Source: Cubamyces lactineus (taxonomy: Eukaryota > Basidiomycota > Agaricomycetes > Polyporales > Polyporaceae). Taken from it: a stretch of DNA of 64,000 nucleotides. Of the stretch, positions 10,674 through 21,972 are shown piece after piece (position 1 is the stretch's first letter; each line of letters opens with the position of its first letter). A program made the position numbers and the translations under genes. The notes beneath the pieces were generated by a model. That model did not search any database and was not told the origin of the DNA. It was given only the letters and a program-made list of their open reading frames with translations. Location of the stretch: positions 868,001 through 932,000 of the forward strand of contig JACDTU010000014.1 of the NCBI GenBank assembly GCA_022376465.1. The letters are read 5' to 3'.

Positions 10674-12711
10674 TGTGCCACAGATATGATCTAGGAGGTG
10701 CGGGTTACTGACGACGGGTTGAAATGAATCGCTCAACGAATTTTGACGGGCGACTGACGTGTTACAGGCATCCTTTTATAGTACTTCAGAGGCGGGATGG
10801 TACCGGTCTGGGACGGTCTCTATACGAAACCACGGAATGCTTGGGAACTGCACGGAAGCCGGCCTGAACCCAAAACTGTCTTTGCCGAGGCACAAGACTG
10901 GAGTGGTCCCGCGCGGATGTTACTTGGTATGTCCATCGTGTGTCCACGAATAGCTGGATAGTCCCTTAGATGTGATCTCCTACTGGGGGCTGATGTTATC
11001 ACGTCAGCCACAGTTATTAATATGGAAATGAAGATGGATGAAACCGACAGTAGATATCTTACTCCAGCCATGAAGAAGAAGCACTTTATGATATGTACTC
11101 TACAGCCGTAGAGGCTCGTAGGCGTCCAACTTAGAGGGGCATCCTGCGGACAAGAAGTTCCGGGTTTTGAGTTGGTAGGAATGTCGTATAATTGCAGATT
11201 CACCCTGCTGCTGCAGAACGTCAGGACGAAAAAAATACCGTGCACAAGACGCCCAGAGAGGGCATGTTCGGGCTTCATGGTTTCCTACCCTTTTGACGGC
11301 GATTAGTATTCCGGGTCGCGACAGGAGATGTATGGGATTTCAGACGACAACTTGAGACTATACTGATCACTATGTGAGAATCCCACAGGCAAATAAACAA
11401 GGGCCCTCGGACGACAGGTTTGTTGTGTACGCGTTCGACATCTTCGCAGTGACTGAGCGGTATTAGGCGCTGATGGAGTTATGATGGACGTTAATCTCCA
11501 GTGAGCAGTGTAATAGGACGGTCTCTCGGGGCCTATGATCCATTGATCGCTAGTTACGAGACTAGTCCAGCTGCACGCCAGATCGCGAAATCAAACGAAA
11601 CGGTTGAATACAGGGAATACTACTAGACGCCCGGCTATTGCCACTGACCCACTTCGCCGTGCTCAGACTCGAGGTGACAAGATGCGACTTCAAGCTCAAG
11701 TGTGCTACAGCGCCTGGTGCGTCGCTCGGTTTTGAATGACATTACGCCGCCAATCAGAGTGGGCGAATCTGTGCTCGTCCTCCCCTCCATCAATAAAGCA
11801 CATCGGTCGTCTGCCTATGAGAGACTACAAGAGACTGGCCTGATCATATGAATTCGCCCCACCTGAACCTGTATAGAGATGTCCTTAGCACTGTGGAGCT
11901 CGATTGAGGTGAGAATCACCGCCTTCGATTAGCGCGTATTCACCAGCGCTGGCATCGAATGTCCATATAGGGGCTCAGGGGTGATGACTTACTCAGCAAT
12001 CTTCCCTTTGGTTGGAAATCGACAATATATGTTGGCAAAATGGACGAAACACAGTACGTGGATACATGCGGACACTACATAACTCAGATCAGGTCACTAC
12101 TATAATAGCAGCAATGGTGTTACTCAGTGGGCCCAGGGCCTATCTGGGCTCTGCGGCTATACCCCAATTCGTACCGTGCCAAAGCAGTACCGCTGTCAAT
12201 ACTTGGCAGCAACATTCATCATGGGTTCATTCCAAGCGTATCTAGGTTGTCATAGGTCGTCATGCATCATGTATATGAGCATCGAAACAAACGATCATAC
12301 TAGCCCGCGCAAGACCACCTGGCAATATGGGCGTACCGAAGAAGAGTTACCCGTGTGTCTCCATTCTTCTGTCCTACTAGAGTGTCCTGATTGCTCGAAA
12401 ATATCGGTTGACCCTGTTGAGATGATCATACGCTCAGAAGTGGTACGTATGGTTGAGGACGCCACTTCATGACTAGCGCCCGTTTGCTTCCTTACGACCG
12501 CTAAGGCTCCTTGGCACAACGTCCTAGATCTACAAAAAAGTGTGTAAATGATCCTAATGGACCCATGAAGACATTCCATGGACCACTTGGGCAAGAATCG
12601 AAAATTATTGTCTTTGACGAGTGATTTGGCGCGACCTGCTGACTAATCCACTACCATATTAGGCTACCTTCCTAATATGGAAATGTCTCTTGGCAGTCTG
12701 AAAGAGCTACT
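10674..12711. other. gene-poor region
   Basis: About 2 kb without a convincing gene. Open frames on both strands are short, non-ATG or broken, with no conserved motif and no long repeat. Base composition is less GC-rich than in neighbouring genes. It probably contains decayed mobile DNA given the transposase-like fragment just downstream, but only that fragment is recognisable. Confidence 0.5.
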
Positions 12712-13029
12712 TTGGTGAACGCTCTACTTTATGGCAACTGGGCTCGTGTGAAGAAACTAGTACAGGAGGTGCTCAATGAGTGCCCTCTGCTCACCATCCG
12801 ATGTTTCTTCCAGCGGGCGTTCCGCCATATCAGTGGTTACCGGCTAGGCGCTACAGGTAAAGTTGCCGAGTTCACAATTCGGAAGTTCAGATCATATCTA
12901 CGCCTTCGAATGGCCAACCTTAAGCAGGAGGAGGAGGAACGGAGGGCAAAACTTGCGCGTGAGACAAAGAGGAGTCTGGTTTGTACTCATTTCCCTCCTC
13001 AGAGGCTCATTGGGTTGGCGTTGACCTGA
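12712..13029 (+). pseudogene. decayed C-terminal fragment of a DDE-type transposase-like protein
   Basis: The frame opens at a non-ATG codon and encodes about 105 residues containing LNECPLLTIRCFFQRAF, then RHISGYRLGATGKVAEF and TIRKFRSYLR. This resembles the C-terminal tail of fungal DDE-superfamily transposases, where a TIRRF...R..RY/FM.AYR.G pattern is followed by a K(Y/F)xSHRR stretch. The catalytic domain is absent and stops lie on both sides, so it reads as a relic. The assignment rests on remembered family appearance, not on a search. Confidence 0.4.
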
Positions 13030-13561
13030 GGCCGATTTGGCGCTTTTTCTAGGGTTAGGGTTAGACGCTCAGAATTTTACGAAAGACGAGATTTAGGGCA
13101 TTATAGGGGTGGTTTTGTATATAGAATTTGTGTATGGAGGCCCGGAAATGAGTGTGGCAGGTTGACATGAAGTGGCGTCCTCAACCATAGCGGTTTCTGT
13201 TGTCGGCTTGAACACGTCTAACCGCCAAATTTAAAGTCCGCTACCATATCTTGGCTAGTACTATTCCTATAAATTGACTGCGCGACACGTGCAGTGAGTC
13301 CCTCACTCCCCCGACCTCAGCGATTTACTCATTCATAGCAAGTACCGTTGCTCACCTCACGTACGCTCGTGTCCGATTCAGGTGAGCTCATGTAACCGTT
13401 CTGCGTAGGACTGTTAGTTAGAGTATGCCGCGCTGGCAGTATTCCCTCAGAGTGTATAGTGTGGACATGAGCACCAATCCGACAGGTCAGCTTGATCAGG
13501 CCTCTCGTGTCTTTTACTCTCCTCAAGCTCTACCACTCTCACCGTAGATACAAACACGCCC
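13030..13561. other. intergenic with a short telomere-like repeat
   Basis: No gene is seen. Bases 13050-13064 contain about two and a half copies of the TTAGGG telomere unit. The rest should hold the promoter of the next gene. Confidence 0.45.
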
Positions 13562-14313
13562 ATGGGCCCACTCCCTACGAAGCATCACGATGACGAAGGG
13601 AAAAGACCATCTAGTGACGAAGTGATGCATTCTAGCGATGGCGAAGCGCAGTATGAAGACAAGTCCAGTGACAAAGAAAGTCATTCGAGCGAAGAGGTGA
13701 AGTTGGTATGTTCGATTAGCATTGCATTATGCTGCGAGTCTTTGATGGAGTGAGAAATTATCAGATGCGGAAAGGTCCTTCGCGTGACCCAGCGCTACAA
13801 GGCTTTGCCAAGTTTCCCCCACCACCTGACGACAGGTGGGAGAATGAGGAACAACACTACGCACTGGGTTGGCAGCTCACACCTGAGCGAATCGAACGAC
13901 TTTGGGATCTCTTCATAATTGGAGTCGTGCCCGATGTGCTCTGCGCCAATCACGAGATACTCGGTCCCGGAGTTCCAGCGGCTACGTATATGTTACGAAA
14001 CGAAGGGGTCACATTTCGCCACATTTGGTACAATATGGTCCTGCCCCTCGATGCGCAACCTCTACAAGACGGGGAGGAATTGATAACGCGACCCGAACAC
14101 ATATATGTTGCTACGATAGATGCGACCATGTCCCCGTTGCAGCACGTAAGGCCAACACAAGCCGAATACGACTGGATGGTGCAAGCGATGGGAGCCGAAC
14201 CTCAGTGGTTTCTGTGGCCTTGGGGCAACGCGAAGAAATCTCGCCACTGGTTCTACCCTCTGAGAGATTGCGAGGGGTGCGAGAAGGGGAAGGTATGTAG
14301 GACCAGTTATTGA
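13562..14313 (+). CDS. hypothetical protein with Ser/Asp/Lys-rich N-terminus
   Basis: The ATG at 13562 begins a 48-codon exon ending at 13705 whose product is dominated by Ser, Asp, Glu and Lys. A 59-nt GT-AG intron leads to exon 2 at 13765. That exon encodes a globular-looking stretch with ALGWQLTPERIERLWDLF, FRHIWYNMVLPLD and WFLWPWGNAKKSRHWFYP. The frame stops at 14313. A possible further donor at 14293 with an acceptor before 14351 would end the protein at 14368 instead. No family is recognised. It converges with SMC6. Confidence 0.45.
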
Positions 14314-14556
14314 GCAGGACGATAGCTTACAAAGTGGGACAGCACTGCAGATACACCGGCGGGCGTGAGCAGGCCCGTGCTAGAAGTGCCTCCGTCAGCA
14401 AGATGGATGCGACGGCTCTCGCCGAGTAGGTAGCAGTTGACTTCGACGTGGTTGGTGAAATGAGCCAACATTTGCAATGCAAATCGCGTAGCATTATGGG
14501 AGATCGTTAAGATACGAGTGTTGATATAACAACATCCAACTCGGCCTGCGTGAGAA

Positions 14557-17500
14557 TCAAAACGCCAACGTGCCTTGACCACGTTCAGGATCACTCATCC
14601 GATGAATACGTACGGTTGGTCCTCCTTTGATGTTAGACATGTCTTGGGGCGTGATGAGAACGTACTGTTTGCCTTTCGACGCATTCGCAGTGTCGATCTA
14701 CACCGGATGGGTCAGCACGCCGTTGAGCGCAGAATGGGATACACACCATCATCTTCATGCTAATACGTCGGTTGACCGCGTCCATGAAGACATCGAATTC
14801 ATCTGGAAGGTGTGTGAGAATCCACAAACGAGTGCCAACAAGGGCAGACAAACCAAGGCAACGAATGGGACAACCGATGGATTCCCACAGCGACAAGAGC
14901 AGACAGATGGTGGAGAACGATTTCTCGCCTCCACTGAGCGAGCGTGGATCCTTGTCTCGACTATCTTGCTGCGTCGCCGTTTGGTCATCCGTTTGGACCT
15001 AGCGCAAATGTCATGACACATCCCACTAGACAGCTTCTGAACTCACCCTCAGGTCCAGTTTGCCATTGATATGATCGAATAGAACCTTGCCGAAGTATCC
15101 ACGGTTGGAGAGGTGATATGCAAAGTAGACCTTGCAACGGAGTGCGATATGCCGACGGAACTCGTGCCATCGCGCCAGTCGCACCTTGACCGACTTCTTG
15201 AGGGCCTACACCAAAGAATTTGTCAGTACTACATCCATGGTTAGCAGGACTGATTCGTACTCTGTTCAGGGAGTTCAATGCACGAATCTCCATCTTCGCA
15301 GTCGTCAATGCAGCGTCCTTTTTGTGAAGTTCGTCTGCGATTTCTTCGATGGTGGCACCTTGCCTGGGGTACGGTCAGGACAGTTCACTTCAACGGAAGA
15401 AGAGGTGCCATACCTTCGTTCGCGCTCGACCAGAGCAGCTTGCACAGCATCCAGGCTTCGCTTGACGACGTCGGCCTTCCGCGGGTTGGGATATCGTTCG
15501 CAGTAGTGCTCAGCTTTGGCTGTCCAAGCCTGGAAGAGTGTCAGATCTCTGGTGAGCTCTACGAAAATTGAACCCACCTTGAACTCTTCTTCCAGCGTCC
15601 TCGCTAGCTCCTCTGCTGTGGCCAACTTCTCCCGCTCAGTATCGGCCTTCGCGTTCCAGTGCTTGATATCGTTGTCGATCTGCAGCCGTTCAGTTACTGC
15701 TGTTTGCAGACGTGTCTGAAGTTTGTATGAGTACCAGTGGTCAACGGAAACGACGGCAATCTTACGGATATGGCGTCCTGTTTCCCAGCGTGCTCGGTGA
15801 TCTGCAAGCGCAGACGTTCTGACTCCTCTATAAGGGGTCGCTGGTCTTGTTGGACCCTCTCGCGCTCTAAGAGCAGCTGCTCATACTGGTGAATAATGGA
15901 CTCCTTCTCGGATTGTTGTTCCTACTCGCTAAGGTCAATAGCCACTTCGTAGGCGCACGGCGTGCATGCGTACCTGTAAAGCTTCCTTGAGTGCCTGTAT
16001 ATTCACAGGTAGGTCCTCATTGAGCTCCAGCTGCAGGTTGTTAATGTCGGTCTTGAGGCCACGGATCTTCCTATGAAGCGCTTGCTCCTGACGCTATACG
16101 TGGCTGAGATGAGTGGAAGTGCACCGATCGGAGACGTCCGCACCTCTAGGTCTCCTGCCGCGCCTCGAGATCGACTGTAGGTAGCCTGTAGTTCAGCAAT
16201 CTTCGGTCCCAGATCCACGAGTCGCGCGTTCAACTCGTCTCTCTGGGCTTGCCAACGTCTACAAGAGCGAGGTCAGCGGCAAAGCAGCCAATGAACACCA
16301 ATGTCAACTTGCCTCCGTTCGGCTTCAGCATTGCTGCTCCGGAACAAGTTATGCCTAGGATCATTTCCCCTCAGGTCATTAATGACGGACGATTGACCGC
16401 CACCCTCACTAGTGGCAGAAAGGTTAGTTCCATTGGGCTAGACGTCAAGTACGACACGACTTACGGGAACCGGACAACTCTGTATAGATCGGCAGCCATA
16501 GCTATACCACCGCCACCTAAAGAGAGCAGCATTTGATCGGCTTCTGCGCGATTGGCCGCCAACAGCGTGCTCTCGATGTGCAGGTTGTTTACCAGCTGAC
16601 GTAGTACGTACTCGTCGGTCACCTAGGAAGCATTGGTTAGATACACCCCGAGGACGAGCAAGCGCACGCACCTCGAGAGCTCGCAGGATCGTGAGGTAGC
16701 CCGGAGGGGGCTCTCCCTCGCTGAAGTCAAACAGATCCTCCTCGGAGATGATGATCTGAGAGCGACTGTAGCATAGGGCACGGCAGAGTCAATATGGTTT
16801 CGACAAAGCCCAAGCGTTGGACTTACTTGCCACTGTCGCGAAGGATATTAGCCAAAGTATTGCGGTCGCGCGCGTCGGTGATTGCGAAACTGCTCATGGC
16901 ACCGCCGATGACGACTCGGAGAAGGCGTCCCCATTTCTCTGGATCTTTCACCTTCACATACTGCCCGAAGGGACCAACGGGCGGTCTGCCATGCCAGTGC
17001 TGCTTCCTGATTTGCTCCATCACCCAGTCCATCCGGTTCCCATAAATTGCGAGCTTGCTCTTCTCAATCTCGGCGCACTTCCGAATCTGCTCCTCACACT
17101 CGACGACTCGGGTGCGAAGTTGACCTTGCTCATGTTGCAGGCGTGTGCCCTCCTGCTTGGCAGAGTCAGCTTCCGACATAAGTCGTTGACGTTCCTGAGC
17201 AAGTTCCTGGAGCTTCTTCTCGTCAGCGGCTAACGTAGCGTTCAGCGCTTCGAGTTGGGCCGTGGCGCGGTCACGCTTCTCCTTCGAACGCGTCTCAAGA
17301 CGTGTTTGCTCGTCCTGGATCTTCTTCTCAAGCTCGGCGATCGTGGCATCGACACCTGTTTTGGACTCCTGAATGGCCTTATCGTCGTTCTGTCCATTGT
17401 TAGAGGTGAGAGGTAATCCGAATCCTATTGTCGCACACGTCATACCTTGAGCTGGGAAAGCTTTGTCCTGTTGGCTTTGATCTGCACGCCTAATTCCTCC

Positions 17501-19218
17501 CTGCGTTTCTGGAGACTCTGAACATTGCCGAGATCTTCAAGCTCCACCTCGAGAGCAGCAACTTTCGCATCGCACGCTACACGTTTCTCCTATAATGCCT
17601 TGTGAGGAGGATGTAAGGTGCAATACGCAATTTTTGTGAACCGACCTCTTCCTCCCTCACGTTTGCCTCACACTTCTCAAGTGCGCGCCTGATCTGCGCG
17701 ACTTCTTTGAGCTGCTGAGTCAGCTCCTACGGTACCATGATGCATCAGTATCAGAGCGTATCAGCCAGTTGTCACTACGTGCCTCTTCCTTGCTGGCTAC
17801 GTGAGCCCATGCGAGCTCCTTCTTGAGCTCGTCTGCACGATGTTTTTGCTGCACGGCCTTTTGAGCTTCGTCCCATCGGGCGCGAGCCTCCTTAACAGCT
17901 TCCTCCAAGTCAGGGATGACCTCAGCCTTGCGCTTGAGGACCTTGGCCGTCTGGCTGATGTTCTCCATGCAGGTCTGGTACTCTTCGCTCAACTGACTGA
18001 GCTGCGTGCCTTTCAAGAAGAACTGTGAGAAGGTTCAAGTTAAGTGATCGTTATCCAGATTCCAAGAAAGACAACATACCTTGTATTTATCGGCCGGGGT
18101 GGATGCACTCAAGAATTGCCTAGAACCTAGCGTCAGAAGTCTGAAGCGGTGGCTACGATACGTGGTGTTCACTTACCGCGCCGAGTCTGATCACAAGAGT
18201 TGTCAGCAAAAATCGAATTGACAAGACGAGACGCCCTCAATGAAGCCTACCTTGCGTCAGGATGTTCATCGGGTTGTCGACTTGAATGTTCATGTGATCA
18301 CAGATGGCTTGAAGCTCCTCTCGTTTGGTAGAAACGACCTTGCCGTCTCTGCTCTTGATCTTGTACGACGAAGAGCCGTCTTTGGTGAAGCGGCGCGTGA
18401 TCACAATGCTTCTGCCGTAGTCCTTGGGTCGGTACGCCTCCTCCCCTTGGTTCTTCAGCATAACGGTCACCTCAGCGACACTGTAGCGGACAAGCCTTAA
18501 CAGTGAGAGATGTTATAGATCACGGGACAACGTACTTCTGCCCTTCTCGGATGAAAGACTTCAGACCGCTTCCACGCCCAGTCGTAGTCGCCTTTCCACC
18601 AAGAGCGACGGTGAGCGCGGACAGAACAGCGCTCTTACCGCCTATAGAGAGCTGTCAGATGGATATTGCGAAGAAGAATACCGTACGCACTGCCGTTGTG
18701 CCCTGTATGTGGGTCGTCAGTGGATTTGTCTATTGATGCGTGCTCCACAAACATACCAATGATGAAGTTAATCTGCGGCCCGAGCGAGAAGGTCAAGTAT
18801 TTGTGGCACATGAACTGGTGCATCTCGATGGATTCAATGATGCCCATTTCTGCGATACCCTGGTTCGCAGGCGCAGGAACTTCAGCATCGCACTCCAGAA
18901 GTAATACACCCTCTCGTCCAAGACTCAAGTACTCACGCCCTGGGTCCGGCTCTTGTTCATAAGCCTCTCACGAATGCGCTCCTCGTTCTCTTCTTCGAAT
19001 TTCTTCTCCTCATCCTCGTCTGGGTGCATCCCACCCTCATCGTCCTCTTCGTCATCTATCTCAATTGCTTCATCATTCGCAACCTTCGTCCCCTGAGTCG
19101 CCGCGCGCTGAGTGCGGGGTCGCTCCTCTTCATCACTTTCGTTGGTACGCGAGCGCTTTGAGGCGGGTTGTGAACCGCCCTCTTCGTCCGAGTCAGCAAC
19201 CGCTCGGCGTTTGGGCAT
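14557..19218 (-). CDS. SMC6: SMC6, structural maintenance of chromosomes protein 6
   Basis: ATPase subunit of the SMC5/6 complex, which acts in the nucleus in recombinational repair and resolution of joined DNA. The ATG at 19218 starts an acidic, basic-patch-containing tail. Then come [17 protein letters not shown] and the Walker A motif GHNGSGKSA, two long coiled coils, and a hinge near 16.7-17.0 kb ([37 protein letters not shown]). The signature [19 protein letters not shown] and Walker [12 protein letters not shown] follow, and the protein ends GQGTLAF. The gene has around twenty introns. The first exons are 18937-19218, 18757-18859, 18691-18702 (12 nt), 18536-18641, 18251-18480, 18177-18186 (10 nt), 18080-18119 and one starting at 18022. 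The exon boundary near 17770 is ambiguous. Estimated length is about 1,150 aa, normal for SMC6. Confidence 0.95.
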
Positions 19219-20141
19219 GGCTCAAATAACAGAAGATAGTTACAAGCCGACAGAAGGTCAGGGTAGTGGGAGGGAGACAGAGCCTTTGTAGACGCGACGC
19301 GACGCGTTAACGCACGTAAACAGAGCAAAACATGCGCGTGCACGTGCCTCCTCATTAAGGTCGCGCACTTGGCACTTGGTCGAGTCGCGCCCACCTAGCC
19401 TGAAACTTTCCTGAGATGGGTTCCATGCTCAATCTTTCAAGTCCTCGTACTCTCCCAACACATCGAAGTTGATTCCGCGAGCTACAGTAGCCTAAATTTG
19501 TCCCATGCCGATCGAACACCATATGATTGATTACGATGTCGGCGTCACACACAGTGAACTATCCGTCAAAGGGCTGATATCAAGACACATCCGGCTGTTA
19601 CGAAATTCCATGGATCGAGCACCGCGTATCCTCTGATTAGATCCAGTTCTGCGCGAAATTTATGGCTGCTGCTGAGTACCATTGACTTGTGTGCAGATTG
19701 ACCTTCGGCCGTCGCCTGGGAATTAGTGGACAGACGCGAGCATGCAGCGGGAGTATATACGACAACGCATCTCATATTGAATACAGCATCTGAATAGCCT
19801 CTGAAACGGGCATGGATATCCAGAGAGCGCGAAAGATTAAAGCATCAAGTTCCGTAGGCAGAACGTATCGCGTCTTGATAGTACCATGACAGCGACGTCC
19901 TGTGCGACAATGATGTAAACGAGGATATCCACACTCGTCAAAATAGAAGCAACTAGAGAGGGAACCATGATGAACAAATGCTGGAGTCAACGCAAGGAGA
20001 CGCGGGAGAGGATGGATGTGTGTGTTCGAGTCGTAAAAAGAGCGGACGGGAGACGCGTCAGATGACGCCGGTCCCAGGGGCGGTGACGGGGGGACAAGCA
20101 TGTTGTCGGATGGGACATGGGTAGCGAGGGTCAGCTATAAG
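19219..20141. other. SMC6 upstream region
   Basis: About 0.9 kb between the SMC6 start and the 3' end of the next minus-strand gene. It contains GACGCGACGCGACGCGT at 19291-19307, including an ACGCGT hexamer. Otherwise only short frames without motifs. Confidence 0.45.
19302..19307. promoter_or_regulatory. candidate MCB-type element (ACGCGT)
   Basis: ACGCGT, the core bound by the fungal cell-cycle factor MBF, lies 84 bp upstream of the SMC6 start inside a GACGC-repeat stretch. DNA replication and repair genes are classical MBF targets. In a GC-rich genome the hexamer is common by chance, so this is only suggestive. Confidence 0.25.
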
Positions 20142-21578
20142 TTAGTGCGTCGTGCGGTTGAGGTGAGTGCGCCGTCCATGTCGATGGGCTTGCACAACGT
20201 GGACCCGATGCGGGCTGCCGCCGCGAGCCGTGAGTGGGTATATAGCCAGAGGCGTGGGTATAGGCTCGTCGTCACGTCGGGCGACTGTATTGGTAGGTGA
20301 GACGTGGAGGACAGTAGAAGTTGCCATAGCTTCAGCGACCGCGGTAGTTGAGGTTTGAGCGTCGATAGCTTTCTCGTTCGCACTTCCACCGATGGCTGTA
20401 GGTGCATTGTGGGTGGTGCTGTTGTGCGAGACATACCAACCCAAACCAATAGCACCGGCGATGATCTGTGTATCTCGATGAGTTTGATCCAGGTCATATG
20501 CGCGGTGAAGACATACAATGAGGAGTGTCATTCCAATAACCCAGACCCAGCGTGACATGCGGGTAGAGCCACTTTGCGTCTTCCGCAGCCACCAACTGTG
20601 GCGTATGTCAGTACATGCTTGTCGGACCCGTCGATAGTGACTTTACCTCTGTTTCTGGCCGCCAGTGCTCAGATCCTCCTTGGCGACCATACTGAACCTG
20701 CGCCAGAAGTCATCGCCCTTCTGACCCCGACGCGGCAGCACAGTATCTTCGGTGTCGCCACGCATGATAGGCTGAGCCGCAAACTTCACATCACGCGATG
20801 TCGCGGTAGAAGGGCGAGCAAAGACCGGCGCAATTGGGACCATGGGGGGCTGAAGCGGATGAGGGGTGCTGGGAATGCTTCCAGCTTGAGAAACAGGACC
20901 TTGTCCGAATTCAGACATCTCTGGCGAGGCAGGCATACGACCATCGGGTGTGGCCGCTGGAATAGGACGAGATAGATTTAGAGCGGCGACGGGGGCGGCA
21001 TAGCCAGGGCGGGGAGCAGCCAGCGGTATCGTGGGCTGAGGATGTACTTGCTTGCTGTCGTCAAATGGGTTGTCCTTCTTCTCGTCTAGATACTGGTCGT
21101 ACCTGTTAAAATTGTAAGCAAACTCTGCTATTTGTCCGGAGCGTCAGCTGTCGTTCATGAAGATACGATACTACTACAACGTTCTGCGGCAGATTCACTG
21201 TATGTGAAATTGGTGTCCAGCCGCTGGATAAGCTGAAATCTGATGTCACTGCTCCACGAAGACAGCACCAATACATCAAGGATACATTCAACCCAAGGAC
21301 ATGCATCATGTAAGGACGAGCTCGTAGACGCATTGTGGGCGAGCTCTGGTCCGCTTCCCAACCCAGATATAGAACATGCACGGGAATATAAGAGGGGTAT
21401 AGATGGGCACGTACACATTGTAGGCAGATGTTCTGGCATTCGGATCGGCAGGGGGCTGTTGTCTCAGCCTGCGGGTCTGCTCTGGCTGGCGTTGGTCATA
21501 TACGGAGTCTGGTTCGTCGGTTGCGAAGGGGGGCCTGCCAGCGAGGGGAGGAGTGCTATAGATGATAGGCTGCGCCAT
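20142..21578 (-). CDS. hypothetical single-pass membrane protein, 340 aa
   Basis: Exons 21415-21578, 20647-21102, 20517-20595 and 20142-20465 join in frame. Residues 1-200 are Pro/Ser-rich and hydrophilic (starts MAQPIIYSTPP, contains YDQYLDEKKDNPFDD and GDDFWRRFSMV). One hydrophobic helix follows, VWVIGMTLLI joined to IIAGAIGLGWYVS by splicing. A ~90-residue Thr/Ala/Ser-rich tail ends the protein. There is no signal peptide, so the long N-terminus probably faces the cytosol. The first intron (312 nt) is long for this genome and could hide an exon. The last intron is 51 nt with no stop, so retention would keep the frame. It shares a 394-bp divergent promoter with PRP24. Family not recognised. 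Confidence 0.65.
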
Positions 21579-21972
21579 TGAGACGGACTGTTGATGTGAT
21601 TTTTATAGAAAAAGAGCGAGAGTAGAAGAGAATGGATGCCTCGGAAAGTCCAAGACTAGGAGTCCGCCGTCAGGAGCCCGGAGAAAGGAAAACAAGAGGA
21701 TGATGGAGAGAAGAGAAAGAGAGCGCGAGGGCGTGTTCCCTCCTCTCCCGTCCATCGCCCCGGCTAAGAATAACTCCTTTCGTTTTGGCGCCCGGTTACT
21801 GCGCATGTGCGTGGAGGCGCCCGTTGCTACATTGCTCGCGAGCTAACCTTAACCCCGCCAGTGAGACGCGTCAAGCACGCGCCGCGCCCGACACAGCGCG
21901 TCTTGTCCAGCCCTAGTACTACTGTCCCTTCTGCCGCCACTTCTGGATTGTTACTTGGAAACTGTGCCTGCT
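21579..21972. other. divergent promoter between membrane-protein gene and PRP24
   Basis: 394 bp separating two start codons pointing away from each other. It contains an ACGCGT near 21866 and pyrimidine-rich tracts. No gene is seen. Confidence 0.5.

Noticed and set aside
10820..11278. 152-codon minus-strand frame in the gene-poor island
   Set aside because: No motif, no convincing splice partners and irregular composition; treated as chance.
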